Shown here: positions 26,381 to 36,309 of the stretch, piece by piece
Position numbering within the stretch: position 1 is the first letter of the stretch
How the letters are laid out: the number at the start of each line of letters is the position of its first letter
DNA from: Terrimonas sp.
Lineage (GTDB): Bacteria; Bacteroidota; Bacteroidia; Chitinophagales; Chitinophagaceae
Reading direction: 5' to 3'
DNA length: 64,000 nt
NCBI GenBank assembly: GCA_016125075.1
Contig: WGMO01000017.1
Location: 62,001-126,000, forward strand
Program-made: the position numbers and the translations under genes
The notes under the pieces: model-generated
Databases searched by the model: none
What the model was told of the DNA's origin: nothing
What the model saw: only the letters and a program-made list of their open reading frames with translations

Positions 26381-27931
26381 ATGAACTATTCCGAAAAAAA
26401 CTATTGGTGGATCGTTCTGGGCCTGGCCCTTATTTTATTATTACCCGGCCTGGGACGTACTTCCCTTTGGATATTTGACGAAGCGCGAAATGCGGAATGT
26501 GCCAGGGAGATGTTTGAAAGAAATGACTGGATCGTGCCCACTTTCAACGGGGAGCTGAGGGCTATCAAACCCCCCTTACATTATTATTTTATGTTTGGGG
26601 GATTTAAGCTCTTTGGTATTTCCGAATGGGGAGCAAGGTTTTTTTCCGCGATCTTTGGGGTACTCACCATACTGATCACTTATTTTTTTATTCGTCGCTA
26701 TTCATCCGCCCGACATGCTTTGATCAGTTGCCTCGTATTATTGACATCCACCCATTTCCTTTTCCAGTTCAGGATGTCTGTGCCCGATCCCTACCTGATC
26801 TTTTTCAATGTACTGGCGATTTTTTCCGGCTTTGCCTATTTCCAGGAAAAACAGGATCGCTGGCTTTGGATCTGTGCAATCGCAATGGGTTTGGGCACCC
26901 TCGCTAAAGGCCCGGTAGCGATTGCCATTCCCGGCGCGGTCATTTTATGCTGGTTGATCTGGGAAAAAAGATGGAAAGAAATTCAATTCGGCAAAATTGT
27001 CCTTGCCGCGATCTTAACCATGGCGATTGCCGTTCCCTGGTACCTCCTGGTGCACGGGGCCACCGGGGGGGCTTTCACAAAAGGGTTTTTTATTGATAAT
27101 AATATCAACCGGTTTTCATCTCCGCTGGAAGGTCATGGTGGCTTTTTTTTACTCATTCCTGTTTTTGTAGTAGTGGGACTATTACCCTCTTCCGTCTTTT
27201 TTGTTGAATCTTTTAAAAAAAATACAAACCTGTACAAAAATTCTTTTCTCCGGCTATGCTTTTTGGCCATCGCCATATATGTTGTATTCTATAGTTTTTC
27301 CGGCACCAAGCTTCCTAATTATCCGATACCCGGCTATGCATTTGCTGCGGTATTATTGGGCAATTATTTTGTCAGGTTGCTGGAAAGGAAAAAAACAGCG
27401 ATTTACCCTTTTTTCATCCTGCTGGCCGTGAACCTGGCATTACCCGTTTTGGCCTTTATTGCCATCAGGAATGAACCGGCCACAAAGGGTTACGAAAACC
27501 TCGCCCTGTTCTTACTGGTTTTAGTTACCGGAACCCTTGCCTCAATTGTATTCGTGCATAAACGAAAACATACCAGGGCTCTCATTACCCTGTTCGCAAC
27601 ATATACTGTTTTTAACCTTATTTTCCTGCACATTCTCTACCCGGCCATTTACCAGAACAATCCCCTGACCAAAACCAGGGACATGCTCAATAAATTTGAC
27701 AAGGTTGTCGGTTATAAGATTTTCCAGCCTTCCTTTACCTTTTATCTTCCCGAACGGGTAAAAGTTTTCAAGGATATCGATTCGCTTCGTCATTACCTGG
27801 AACATAACAAAGCATTGATCCTGAGCCGAACAGCATACATGGATGAATTAAAAGAACTTCCATTAAGAACGGTAGCCAAAGAACATGATATTTTTGAGTT
27901 GCCAACAACCCTCCTGGTCACCAACCAATAA
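26381..27931 (+). CDS. GT39/ArnT-like membrane glycosyltransferase
   Basis: The 516-residue protein has about 11-12 membrane segments and a first periplasmic loop with Asp33-Glu34 (FDEARNAECAREM) followed by IKPPLHYYF, the pattern of GT-C enzymes such as ArnT and protein O-mannosyltransferases that use polyprenyl-phosphate sugars. It would transfer a sugar to lipid A, another lipid or a protein on the periplasmic face. A soluble C-terminal part of about 80 residues follows. The flippase-like gene upstream could supply donor lipid (inference). Confidence 0.83.
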   Translation: MNYSEKNYWWIVLGLALILLLPGLGRTSLWIFDEARNAECAREMFERNDWIVPTFNGELRAIKPPLHYYFMFGGFKLFGISEWGARFFSAIFGVLTILITYFFIRRYSSARHALISCLVLLTSTHFLFQFRMSVPDPYLIFFNVLAIFSGFAYFQEKQDRWLWICAIAMGLGTLAKGPVAIAIPGAVILCWLIWEKRWKEIQFGKIVLAAILTMAIAVPWYLLVHGATGGAFTKGFFIDNNINRFSSPLEGHGGFFLLIPVFVVVGLLPSSVFFVESFKKNTNLYKNSFLRLCFLAIAIYVVFYSFSGTKLPNYPIPGYAFAAVLLGNYFVRLLERKKTAIYPFFILLAVNLALPVLAFIAIRNEPATKGYENLALFLLVLVTGTLASIVFVHKRKHTRALITLFATYTVFNLIFLHILYPAIYQNNPLTKTRDMLNKFDKVVGYKIFQPSFTFYLPERVKVFKDIDSLRHYLEHNKALILSRTAYMDELKELPLRTVAKEHDIFELPTTLLVTNQ

Positions 27932-27934
27932 AAA

Positions 27935-27952
27935 GGCTTCCTTTCGGAAGCC
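27935..27952 (+). terminator. hairpin after the GT39 gene, probable terminator
   Basis: GGCTTCC TTTC GGAAGCC forms a perfect 7-bp stem with a 4-nt loop, 3 nt past the stop codon. The T-run is delayed (ATCATTTTCTTTG), so termination may be weak. Confidence 0.55.
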
Positions 27953-28105
27953 CGGAATCATTTTCTTTGAATCAGGTTATCAATAGAAAAAAAGGTATTT
28001 GTTTTCAAGAGCATCCGGATGAGGTTTGGATATCAAAAACGGGGCCATTGGTATTGTGAAAAAAGTGGAAAAAATTTGGGTACAAAGAGATTTTCAGTGG
28101 CCGAA

Positions 28106-29134
28106 TCAGTTATTATAGGAAATAACAGACAAGCCTTGTTTTTGTTCATTAAAATTTTCAAGATATTCCTTGGGCAGGATACCGAATTCTTTTTTAAATG
28201 CCGCCGAAAAATGGCTCATGTTGGAATACCCCGACATGGCTCCTACCTCTTTGATGCTTAACTTTTTATTCACCATTAAAGAACGGGCATAGATCATACG
28301 GCTTTTCTGGAAATACCGGTATACCGGTAAGCCAAACATCTGCCTGAAATCAGTTTTGAATTTGGAGGGGCTCATCCCGGCATTTTTTGACAGAAAGGAG
28401 ATCGTGGGAGCCGGCTCTGCAAAATTTTTCACCAGTTCCTTCTCCGCTTTTTTCAGCTGTTCTGTTTCATGATCTGAAAAGGTTCGTATCCCTTTTTGAC
28501 TCAACTGCTTTTTTAATCGGAAAATAAACTTCTCCAATAACAATTTGATGCGGATGACAGAATAAAAATCATCCCAGGCGGTTTCATTATTATGGATGAA
28601 TACTTCCCTTAACCAGAGCCGCTCTTCGGCATTCAACGGTGACCGGAGGTGATTACCCGGCAAGGTATCCAAGATGCCAACCAGAATGTCTTTCAGGTTT
28701 TCATTACCAATTATCTCTTCCAGCCACTCCTGGCGGATGATGATCCGCAAAGACTTCACCAACTTGCCCTTATAACGGGGTTGCTGGTGCGTATGATTAC
28801 TGATGGCAAATGCAAAGGAAGTTTCTTCTGTGAATGGAACACGGGAAGTTTCGGGCTCGGATTGTTGGTCCTTGCATTTTACGATATGGTCATATTGCAG
28901 GATAAATACAGGGCTTTCTGAATCGGACGCTTCCAGGGCAAAATCAATTTTATAACAGCATTGAGCTATGATTGCACTGATGCCTTTTCCAAGTGTATAA
29001 GCTTTGCAGAATCCTTCTCCCACAAATTCAGGCATGGCAAGGCGGTCATTTTCGAGTTGTTTCCCTAAACCCGCTGCCAGTTGCTTTAAAATATCTATCC
29101 CATCAGCCTGCATTTGCACTTTTACACCGTTCAT
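28106..29134 (-). CDS. AraC-family transcriptional regulator
   Basis: Starting at the ATG at 29134 the protein has 342 residues. The last 100 (about 240-340) form the two helix-turn-helix motifs of AraC/XylS proteins: TISFLSKNAGMSPSKFKTDFRQMFG and LSIKEVGAMSGYSNMSHFSAAFKKEFG in parts. The N-terminal 230 residues would bind a ligand and show no family I recognise; PchR-like layout is possible. A TTG at 29185 gives a longer frame, but a TATCTTTG box at 29160-29167 lies inside it, so the ATG is preferred. No obvious target gene is adjacent. Confidence 0.85.
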   Translation of the reverse strand: MNGVKVQMQADGIDILKQLAAGLGKQLENDRLAMPEFVGEGFCKAYTLGKGISAIIAQCCYKIDFALEASDSESPVFILQYDHIVKCKDQQSEPETSRVPFTEETSFAFAISNHTHQQPRYKGKLVKSLRIIIRQEWLEEIIGNENLKDILVGILDTLPGNHLRSPLNAEERLWLREVFIHNNETAWDDFYSVIRIKLLLEKFIFRLKKQLSQKGIRTFSDHETEQLKKAEKELVKNFAEPAPTISFLSKNAGMSPSKFKTDFRQMFGLPVYRYFQKSRMIYARSLMVNKKLSIKEVGAMSGYSNMSHFSAAFKKEFGILPKEYLENFNEQKQGLSVISYNN

Positions 29135-29159
29135 TTCCAAAATTTTTACGTTAATCGGG

Positions 29160-29167
29160 CAAAGATA
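29160..29167 (-). promoter_or_regulatory. candidate -7 promoter box of the AraC-type gene (TATCTTTG)
   Basis: On the minus strand TATCTTTG fits TAnnTTTG and lies 25 nt before the ATG at 29134. It argues against the longer TTG-started reading. Confidence 0.5.
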
Positions 29168-29237
29168 GTTTGGTTGCATAAACAACTTTGCTGTTTGTTG
29201 TAAATATTACAAAAAGCCCGTGAAAATTGGCTTTTCA

Positions 29238-29459
29238 TTAAAGATACCGGAATGGGTTCCGCCTGGCGGCCAGTATGTACTTCTTGATATTGATCCAAAA
29301 TGCCAGGATCATATAGATAATAATTGGTGATCCCATGGTCAGCAGGGAGGTAAACATAAAATACTGGCGGATCCGGCTGGTGGCGATTCCCAACCGTTCG
29401 CCGATAGCGGTACAAACACCAAAAGCCTTCCACTCAACAAATTCTTTAAACTTGTTCAT
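29238..29459 (-). CDS. PspC domain-containing small membrane protein
   Basis: The 73-residue protein has the PspC layout: a short N-terminal segment with KAFGVCTAIGERLGI, in which the usual GVCGG-like motif is partly kept, then a hydrophobic segment (35-57) and a basic end. PspC proteins belong to the phage-shock envelope-stress response, where they sense membrane damage. No pspA or pspB gene is nearby, so its partners lie elsewhere or it works alone. Confidence 0.8.
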   Translation of the reverse strand: MNKFKEFVEWKAFGVCTAIGERLGIATSRIRQYFMFTSLLTMGSPIIIYMILAFWINIKKYILAARRNPFRYL

Positions 29460-29645
29460 ACTGCTAAATTAAAAAAAATCATTTTCACTTCCAATGAACT
29501 TCTATCCACATTACGTTGTTTTTTATTTAATTTCGCAGCACTTTAAAAAACCGTCTGCAGTCGGTAAGAAAAATCGGCCATTCCTCTCTTTATATGCCCG
29601 TTTCCATCGTCTGTGGCAAAATGAATCATTAAAACCCAACCCAAT

Positions 29646-31913
29646 ATGGTATTTGATCTCGACCTCATCAAAAAAACATACAGTGAGATGCCGGCTAAAG
29701 TGGATGCGGCCCGGAAAGCGCTCGGTCGTCCCTTAACACTGGCTGAAAAGATCCTGTTTTCACATCTGTGGCAGGGAGTTGCCATAAAAGACTATCCGCG
29801 CGGTAAGTCCTACGTGGATTTTGCTCCCGACCGTGTGGCGATGCAGGATGCGACTGCGCAAATGGCCTTGCTCCAGTTTGATACTACCGGACGGACAAGG
29901 GTAGCCGTTCCTTCAACGGTACACTGTGATCACCTTATTGTAGCAAAAAAAGAAGGTGTTACCGATCTGGCAAAAGCCAAAACTGATAATGAAGAAGTGT
30001 TCAATTTCCTGTCTACGATTTCCAATAAATATGGCATTGGTTTCTGGAAACCGGGAGCCGGGATCATTCACCAGGTTGTCCTGGAAAATTATGCGTTCCC
30101 GGGTGGCATGATGATTGGCACCGACAGCCATACGGTTAATGCAGGCGGTCTGGGCATGGTCGCCATCGGTGTGGGTGGTGCTGATGCCTGCGATGTGATG
30201 GCCGGTTTGAGCTGGGAATTACTGATGCCCAAACTGATCGGTGTAAAACTGACGGGTAAACTCAGTGGCTGGACCTCCGCAAAAGATGTAATCCTGAAAG
30301 TTGCCGGTATCCTGACTGTAAAAGGCGGCACCAATGCCATTGTGGAATACTTTGGTGAAGGCGCCACGAGTATGAGCTGTACCGGAAAAGGAACCATTTG
30401 TAATATGGGTGCAGAAATCGGCGCAACCACCTCCACTTTCGGCTATGATGAAAGCATGAGCCGTTATCTGAAAGCAACGGGACGTGCAGCCGTTGCGGAT
30501 GCCGCCGATGCGATAAAAGAATATCTCACCGGCGACCCTGAGGCTTACGCCCATCCCGAAAAATATTTCGACCAGGTAATTGAAATTAACCTGAGTGAAT
30601 TGGAACCCCACCTGAACGGGCCTTTCACACCCGACCTGGCCACACCTATTTCCAAAATGAAAGAAGCAGCTGCCAAAAACGGCTGGCCCACTAAAATTGA
30701 AGTGGGACTGATCGGTAGCTGTACCAATTCTTCTTATGAAGATATCAGCCGTGCCGTAAGCCTGGCCAAGCAGGTAAAAGCAAAAGGCTTAAAATTAAAA
30801 TCCGAGTTTACTATTACACCCGGGTCTGAACAGGTAAGATATACGATCGACAGGGATGGATTCCTGGATATTTTTGGAGAGATCGGTGCAACGGTATTTG
30901 CCAATGCCTGTGGTCCCTGTATCGGAATGTGGGATCGTATGGGAGCGGATAAACAGGAACGCAATACGATTGTCCATTCCTTTAACCGGAATTTTGCCAA
31001 AAGGGCGGATGGCAATCCGAATACGATGGCCTTTGTGGCAAGTCCTGAATTAGTGACCGCGATGGCCATTGCCGGTGACCTGAATTTCAATCCCCTGACC
31101 GATTCACTGATCAATGATAAAGGAGAGTCGGTAAAACTGGATCCTCCCAGTGGTGATGAATTACCGGTTAAGGGTTTTGCAGTTGAAGACGCCGGATACC
31201 AGGCCCCTGCAGAAGACGGCAGTAAGGTAGTGGTGGATGTAAACCCTGAAAGTAAAAGACTACAACTCCTGGCACCTTTTGCGGCCTGGGAAGGTACTGA
31301 TCTGAAAGGATTGAAATTGCTTATTAAGGCGAAGGGAAAATGTACCACCGACCATATCTCCATGGCAGGGCCCTGGCTCAAATTCCGGGGACACCTAGAT
31401 AATATCAGCAATAACATGCTGATTGGTGCCATCAATTTCTTTAATGAAAAAACAGACTCAGTAAAGAATCAACTAACAGGTGAATACGGCACGGTTCCCA
31501 ATACCCAACGCGCTTATAAAGCTGCCGGGGTGGGAACCATTGTTGTGGGAGATGAAAATTACGGAGAAGGATCCAGTCGTGAACATGCAGCCATGGAACC
31601 TAGACACCTGGGTGTGAGGGTGGTACTGGTCAAATCATTTGCCCGTATCCATGAAACGAACCTGAAAAAACAGGGGATGCTGGCGCTAACCTTTGCTGAC
31701 AAATCCGATTATGAAAAGATCCAGGAAGATGATACGATTGATATTATCGGGCTCACCCGGTTTGCTCCCGGAAAACCTCTGACCATTATATTACACCATG
31801 CCGGAGGGGGAAGCGAGGAAATAACGGTGAACCATAGTTATAATGAACAGCAGATTGAATGGTTCAAGGCTGGGGGTGCATTAAATGTGATCCGGGCTCA
31901 GTTTGCCAAATAA
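29646..31913 (+). CDS. aconitate hydratase
   Basis: This citric-acid-cycle enzyme interconverts citrate and isocitrate with a [4Fe-4S] cluster. The 755-residue protein has the three cluster Cys (359 in LIGSCTNSS, 422 and 425 in [10 protein letters not shown]), the active-site block [15 protein letters not shown] (157-171) and the C-terminal swivel domain with [19 protein letters not shown] in parts. Its size and sequence style fit the mitochondrial-type class rather than AcnB. The gene stands alone and ends at an intrinsic terminator. Confidence 0.95.
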   Translation: MVFDLDLIKKTYSEMPAKVDAARKALGRPLTLAEKILFSHLWQGVAIKDYPRGKSYVDFAPDRVAMQDATAQMALLQFDTTGRTRVAVPSTVHCDHLIVAKKEGVTDLAKAKTDNEEVFNFLSTISNKYGIGFWKPGAGIIHQVVLENYAFPGGMMIGTDSHTVNAGGLGMVAIGVGGADACDVMAGLSWELLMPKLIGVKLTGKLSGWTSAKDVILKVAGILTVKGGTNAIVEYFGEGATSMSCTGKGTICNMGAEIGATTSTFGYDESMSRYLKATGRAAVADAADAIKEYLTGDPEAYAHPEKYFDQVIEINLSELEPHLNGPFTPDLATPISKMKEAAAKNGWPTKIEVGLIGSCTNSSYEDISRAVSLAKQVKAKGLKLKSEFTITPGSEQVRYTIDRDGFLDIFGEIGATVFANACGPCIGMWDRMGADKQERNTIVHSFNRNFAKRADGNPNTMAFVASPELVTAMAIAGDLNFNPLTDSLINDKGESVKLDPPSGDELPVKGFAVEDAGYQAPAEDGSKVVVDVNPESKRLQLLAPFAAWEGTDLKGLKLLIKAKGKCTTDHISMAGPWLKFRGHLDNISNNMLIGAINFFNEKTDSVKNQLTGEYGTVPNTQRAYKAAGVGTIVVGDENYGEGSSREHAAMEPRHLGVRVVLVKSFARIHETNLKKQGMLALTFADKSDYEKIQEDDTIDIIGLTRFAPGKPLTIILHHAGGGSEEITVNHSYNEQQIEWFKAGGALNVIRAQFAK

Positions 31914-31947
31914 CTTTGCCAGAAAAGCAAACCTATTCATTCATCAC

Positions 31948-31974
31948 AGCCCCGGCATCAACCCCGGGGCTTTT
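31948..31974 (+). terminator. intrinsic terminator after the aconitase gene
   Basis: AGCCCCGG and CCGGGGCT form a perfect 8-bp stem with an 8-nt loop, followed by TTTATT. It lies 34 nt past the aconitase stop and 10 nt before the next ATG. Confidence 0.8.
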
Positions 31975-31984
31975 ATTGCATAGT

Positions 31985-32410
31985 ATGGAAAGAAAAAAAC
32001 CGGATGTAGACATTATCAGGGATATTCTGCAACTTGCCTTATCGGTCTATCCGGCATCGTCGTTTATCAAAAGCCTTTCCCTGCAATATGAAGAACGCGG
32101 CGGTCTCAGTAAAAAACAATTGCAGGGTCTGTATGACAAGTCGCTAAAATCAGGGAATATACCGCCGGCCAAATTAGCGACACTCGAAGCCGTGATTAAG
32201 AAGAAACCCAACCGGTATAAATCCGAACGGCCTTCCCATTCGCCTTTATATGCCAAAGATGAAAAAACAGGTGAAATGATCGGGGCCGTACTCGCCAAAT
32301 ACCCTGAACATAAAAGGGTGCTTTTTCTCAAAGCAAAATATGACAACAACGAAGTAATGACGGCGATGGAGAAAAACGACCTTGAGCGTTTTTACAGGTT
32401 GCTTAAATAA
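31985..32410 (+). CDS. hypothetical protein, helical, basic
   Basis: From the ATG at 31985 the product has 141 residues, no signal peptide and no membrane segment. It looks mostly helical: IIRDILQLALSVYP, FIKSLSLQYEERGGLSKKQLQ, then LATLEAVIKKKPN and a C-terminal helical part. I recognise no family with confidence. The longest frame begins inside the aconitase gene and runs through its terminator, so the internal ATG is preferred. Only 10 nt separate it from that terminator; its own promoter is not seen. Confidence 0.65.
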   Translation: MERKKPDVDIIRDILQLALSVYPASSFIKSLSLQYEERGGLSKKQLQGLYDKSLKSGNIPPAKLATLEAVIKKKPNRYKSERPSHSPLYAKDEKTGEMIGAVLAKYPEHKRVLFLKAKYDNNEVMTAMEKNDLERFYRLLK

Positions 32411-32551
32411 AAAAATGCCAGACAGGTGCAAATTGCCATTGGAACCGTCAATCTCTCAATTCAGGATACAGTCAAATGTTTATTGAACCACTGGTATATT
32501 TATCCCTGTTTTATTGATAAAATATTATAACTTCCTTCAAAATTTTATGGC

Positions 32552-34699
32552 ATGAAAAAAATACTTGTACCGGTAACCGTAATGCTGGTGATGGCTTCCT
32601 GCAACAGCAATGACCAGGCTACCCGGCTTACCACTTTTAAAACCATCGAAGTGAAATACCCGGTTACAGCAAAAGATACGACAGTAGTTGATAATTATTT
32701 CGGCACCCTGGTGGCCGATCCCTACCGTTGGCTCGAGAACGATACCAGCAAGGCCACCGCTGAATGGGTCAAAGCCGAAAACGAAGTCACCCAGCAGTAT
32801 CTCTCCCAGATCCCCTTCCGTGATGCCATCAGAAAAAGATATACCGAGATCTTTGATTATGAAAAATATTCCGCCCCCTTTAAACAGGGCAAATACACTT
32901 ATTACTACCGGAACTCCGGTTTGCAGAACCAGTCGGTCCTGTATCGCGAATCAGCCGAAAACAAAGAGCCCGAAGTTTTCCTGGACCCCAATACTTTTTC
33001 AGCAGACGGAACAACCTCACTTTCGGGTATACGCTTTAGCAAAGACGGTTCCATGGCCGCTTATAATATCTCGCAGGGTGGCAGTGACTGGCAAAAACTG
33101 GTAGTCATCAATGCTGACACAAAACAACAAACCGGCGATACGCTGGATCTGAAATTCAGCGGTGCCAGTTGGAAAGGCAATGACGGCTTTTTCTACAGCA
33201 CCTATGAGAAACCCAAAGAAGGTAGTTTCCTGGCAGGTGTAACAGCCAACCATAAACTATATTATCATAAATTGGGGACCCCGCAAAGCGAGGATCAAAT
33301 GATCTTCGGCAGCGACACAAATCCTACCCGTTATATCGGGGGTGGTGTGAGTGAAGACGAAAAATGGCTTTTTATTTCAACGGCCAACGAAACATATGGC
33401 AATGGTATCTATGTTATTGACCTGTCGAAACCGGGATCACCCGCAGTACCCCTTACCCGTGATATGAAGAATACGGTTAACGTGATTGATAACGACGACC
33501 AGTATTTTTATATACAAACCGATAAAGATGCCCCTACCGGGAAAGTGGTAGCGGTGCCCATCAACAATCCCGCCCCTGAAAACTGGAAAACTATCATTGA
33601 GGCCAAACCTGAAGTGCTCAGTGCTTCAACCGGTGGCGGCTTTCTTTTTTGTTCGTATTTAAAGGATGCAATCACCAGGATCAGTCAATATGATATGACC
33701 GGTAAATTGATTCGGGATATTGAATTACCCGGTATCGGTACGGTGGGAGGTTTTGGTGCGAAAAAGGATGAAAAAGAATTATTTTACGTATTCACCTCCT
33801 ATACCACACCGCCAACCATCTATCAGTATGATATCAGTTCAGGGAAATCCTCTGTTTACAAGAAATCGGAAATGAAATTCAATCCTGATGATTACGAATC
33901 CAAACAGGTATTTTATACCTCCAAGGACGGTACTAAAATACCCATGATCATCACCTATAAGAAAGGACTTACACTGGACGGCAACAATCCCTGTATGCTT
34001 TATGGATATGGCGGGTTTGGGGTTAGCCTTCGACCCTCCTTTAACACTTCTACCGTGATATTACTGGAAAATGGAGGTGTGTATGCGGTGCCCAACCTGA
34101 GGGGTGGTGGAGAATATGGCGAAGATTGGCATAAGCAGGGTATCAAAACCAGCAAACAAAACGTGTTTGACGATTTTATCGCTGCAGCCCAATACCTGGT
34201 CGATAATAAATATACCTCCCGCAACCTCCTGGCTATTTCTGGGGGCAGCAATGGTGGTCTCCTGATCGGTGCCTGTATGACCCAACAGCCGGGTATGTGT
34301 AAAGTCGCATTCCCTGCCGTAGGGGTTATGGATATGTTGCGCTACCATAAGTTTACCGCCGGCGCCGGTTGGTCATACGACTATGGAACATCGGATGATA
34401 ATAAAGAAATGTTTGAATACCTGTATGGTTATTCACCGGTTCACAATATCAAAGTGGCTTCTTATCCTGCTACCCTGGTCACCACCGCAGATCATGACGA
34501 CCGTGTGGTTCCTGCGCATTCCTTCAAGTTTGCAGCAACGATGCAGGAAAAACAAAACGGCTCAAACCCCGTACTGATCCGCATTGAAACAAAGGCGGGA
34601 CACGGGGCTGGGAAAAGTACAAAACAGACAATCGAAGAACAGACCGACAAATGGAGTTTCATGTTCTATAATATCGGACTGGAACCCGGTTACAAATAA
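32552..34699 (+). CDS. prolyl oligopeptidase family serine peptidase, predicted lipoprotein
   Basis: The 715-residue S9A enzyme cuts short peptides after Pro. The catalytic triad is visible: Ser566 (GGSNGG), Asp650 (ADHDDRVV) and His684 (KAGHGAG). The N-terminal part (about 35-110) and the following beta-propeller (about 110-445) fit the family. The first 17 residues form a lipoprotein signal with lipobox VMASC, so the enzyme is exported and lipid-anchored, unlike the cytosolic eukaryotic form. The gene has an excellent terminator behind it. It probably feeds on peptides in the periplasm or at the surface. Confidence 0.92.
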   Translation: MKKILVPVTVMLVMASCNSNDQATRLTTFKTIEVKYPVTAKDTTVVDNYFGTLVADPYRWLENDTSKATAEWVKAENEVTQQYLSQIPFRDAIRKRYTEIFDYEKYSAPFKQGKYTYYYRNSGLQNQSVLYRESAENKEPEVFLDPNTFSADGTTSLSGIRFSKDGSMAAYNISQGGSDWQKLVVINADTKQQTGDTLDLKFSGASWKGNDGFFYSTYEKPKEGSFLAGVTANHKLYYHKLGTPQSEDQMIFGSDTNPTRYIGGGVSEDEKWLFISTANETYGNGIYVIDLSKPGSPAVPLTRDMKNTVNVIDNDDQYFYIQTDKDAPTGKVVAVPINNPAPENWKTIIEAKPEVLSASTGGGFLFCSYLKDAITRISQYDMTGKLIRDIELPGIGTVGGFGAKKDEKELFYVFTSYTTPPTIYQYDISSGKSSVYKKSEMKFNPDDYESKQVFYTSKDGTKIPMIITYKKGLTLDGNNPCMLYGYGGFGVSLRPSFNTSTVILLENGGVYAVPNLRGGGEYGEDWHKQGIKTSKQNVFDDFIAAAQYLVDNKYTSRNLLAISGGSNGGLLIGACMTQQPGMCKVAFPAVGVMDMLRYHKFTAGAGWSYDYGTSDDNKEMFEYLYGYSPVHNIKVASYPATLVTTADHDDRVVPAHSFKFAATMQEKQNGSNPVLIRIETKAGHGAGKSTKQTIEEQTDKWSFMFYNIGLEPGYK

Positions 34700-34707
34700 T
34701 AATAATT

Positions 34708-34749
34708 CGCATAAAAAAAGCCACCCTTTCTGGTGGCTTTTTTTATGCG
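34708..34749. terminator. long symmetrical intrinsic terminator
   Basis: CGCATAAAAAAAGCCACC, loop CTTTCT and GGTGGCTTTTTTTATGCG make an 18-bp perfect stem. The A- and T-runs on both sides make it work on either strand. It ends the prolyl oligopeptidase transcript. Confidence 0.9.
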
Positions 34750-34963
34750 ATAAAGTAAGGAAAGGAACCGGCCAAAGTAGTATATAGACTACAACAGAAT
34801 CGAATAACAACGAGTCCAAAATACTGATCGTTTGCTTTTTTATACCCCCCATTTAGTCTTTCTTTGTGTCAAGATTACACTTATATAAGAATCTGAATAT
34901 CAGTTTAAAAGATTTTTCCGTTGCGTGGTGCCGCTTTTAACACTCAACGCATAAATTATTCCT

Positions 34964-35404
34964 ATGACGAACCGGTCTTGTGCTAAAATTACAGCAGATG
35001 GTCAACCAGAAATTCTCCTAAAACCATTGGTTGACCATCTGCTTAATACAATTATTCCTTCCTGTGTTGCACGAAACAGTTTCCTGGTCAACGAGGTCCC
35101 ACCCCACCTGACGATTGCGGCTGAAGAAAAACTTGTGCTGCTGGTGTTGGGCAATATCCTCACAGAGGTCATTCATCTTACCGAAAATGATTGTATCAGG
35201 ATCAATGCTGCAGAAAATGGTAACCTGACCACCATACATATGAAAAATACGGCGCTGCAAGAAGAAAAATCATTTTTGATATTCCTGGAAACAATTCAAT
35301 TGATCTCAAACCGGATGGGGGGCAGGATCAGTTTTGAACAAAAGATTCAATCCGGCATCACGCTTTCAATCAGGTTTAACCTGGACAGCCAGGCTGCTGC
35401 ATAG
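34964..35404 (+). CDS. stand-alone histidine-kinase-like ATPase (HATPase_c) domain protein
   Basis: The 146-residue protein resembles the ATP-binding domain of sensor kinases: a helix with the N-box region (EEKLVLLVLGNILTEVIHLTEN, residues about 54-75), strands INAAENGNLTTIHMKN and a final IQSGITLSIRF strand. The usual dimerisation/phospho-acceptor domain and clear G1/G2 boxes are absent, so it may be inactive or act as a partner. The first 30 codons contain a perfect 16-bp inverted repeat. It could work with the genes behind it, but that is not shown. Confidence 0.6.
   Translation: MTNRSCAKITADGQPEILLKPLVDHLLNTIIPSCVARNSFLVNEVPPHLTIAAEEKLVLLVLGNILTEVIHLTENDCIRINAAENGNLTTIHMKNTALQEEKSFLIFLETIQLISNRMGGRISFEQKIQSGITLSIRFNLDSQAAA
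34993..35043. repeat. perfect 16-bp inverted repeat inside a coding region
   Basis: AGCAGATGGTCAACCA (34993-35008) is repeated inverted at 35028-35043, with 19 nt between. It begins 29 nt after the start of the HATPase-like gene and would make a strong hairpin in its mRNA. See findings. Confidence 0.85.
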
Positions 35405-35526
35405 ATGCGAATCACCGAAACCATATTTTCTTCCATATTAACGACCAACGGTTTCTGAAATACCCCGGTTCTGCCAATTAGCGAACGTATATTGTTATCT
35501 TTACCGTTCAGCAACAAGGAATTGAA

Positions 35527-36273
35527 ATGGATAATCAAAAAGATCTGCGACTGGCCGTTTTGATCGATGCAGATAATATCCCCCATCGTTTGGTCAGTGG
35601 TGTATTGGAAGAAATCGCCAAATACGGCTCCCCAACTTTCAAAAGAATTTATGGTGACTGGACCAAACCCCATGTATCGGGTTGGAAAACCGTTTTATTG
35701 GACCATGCCATCACCCCCGTTCAGCAATATAGTTATACAACCGGGAAGAACTCAACAGATTCTGCCATGATCATCGATGCCATGGACATCCTTTATACAG
35801 GCCGGGTAGATGGTTTTTGCCTTGTAACCAGCGACAGTGATTTTACAAGGCTCGCCACCCGTCTGCGGGAGGCCGGCATGAAAGTGTTTGGAATGGGAGA
35901 GCAAAAGACGCCTTCTGCTTTCAGGGCCTCCTGCGACAAATTCATTTATATCGAATTGCTGGAGCCGGAAGAACATGCCCCTAAAGCAGAAACTAAGACC
36001 CAGAAACCGAAAAAAGAAAAAACCCTGAACAAGGCCGATATGAACCTGGTACGCTTACTCACCTCCAGCATCAACGATATCGCTGATGAAAACGGGTGGG
36101 CCTACCTGGCCGAACTGGGGAACCTCCTGCTGAAAAAACGCCCGGATTTTGACCCCCGCAATTATGGGTTTGAAAAATTATTGCCCCTGATCAAAAGCCT
36201 CGGCAATTTCGAGATCGACGAAAGGGATACCAGCAGGAAAAATGTCAAATTGGTATATATAAGGGCTAAATAA
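35527..36273 (+). CDS. NYN-domain (PIN-like) protein with C-terminal LOTUS/OST-HTH domain
   Basis: The 248-residue protein has a NYN/LabA-type nuclease fold with acidic residues at Asp14 and Asp16 (LIDADN), Asp78, Asp84, Asp103 and Asp105 (TSDSDF), the metal-binding set expected of this family. A Lys-rich linker (about 148-165) leads to a winged-helix LOTUS/OST-HTH domain (about 168-246). Both parts point to binding and possibly cutting RNA in the cytoplasm. It precedes the SET gene by 36 nt on the same strand, so they may be co-transcribed. Confidence 0.85.
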   Translation: MDNQKDLRLAVLIDADNIPHRLVSGVLEEIAKYGSPTFKRIYGDWTKPHVSGWKTVLLDHAITPVQQYSYTTGKNSTDSAMIIDAMDILYTGRVDGFCLVTSDSDFTRLATRLREAGMKVFGMGEQKTPSAFRASCDKFIYIELLEPEEHAPKAETKTQKPKKEKTLNKADMNLVRLLTSSINDIADENGWAYLAELGNLLLKKRPDFDPRNYGFEKLLPLIKSLGNFEIDERDTSRKNVKLVYIRAK

Positions 36274-36309
36274 TCCCGGTAAATTGCCTTCGACTTTCAT
36301 ACAACCATC

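Noticed and set aside
31859-31984. 42-codon extension of the gene after aconitase
   Set aside because: It runs through the aconitase end and its terminator; the ATG at 31985 is the better start.
34776-34791. GTAGT-ATATAG-ACTAC repeat upstream of the HATPase-like gene
   Set aside because: Only 5-bp arms, which is not enough to separate from chance.
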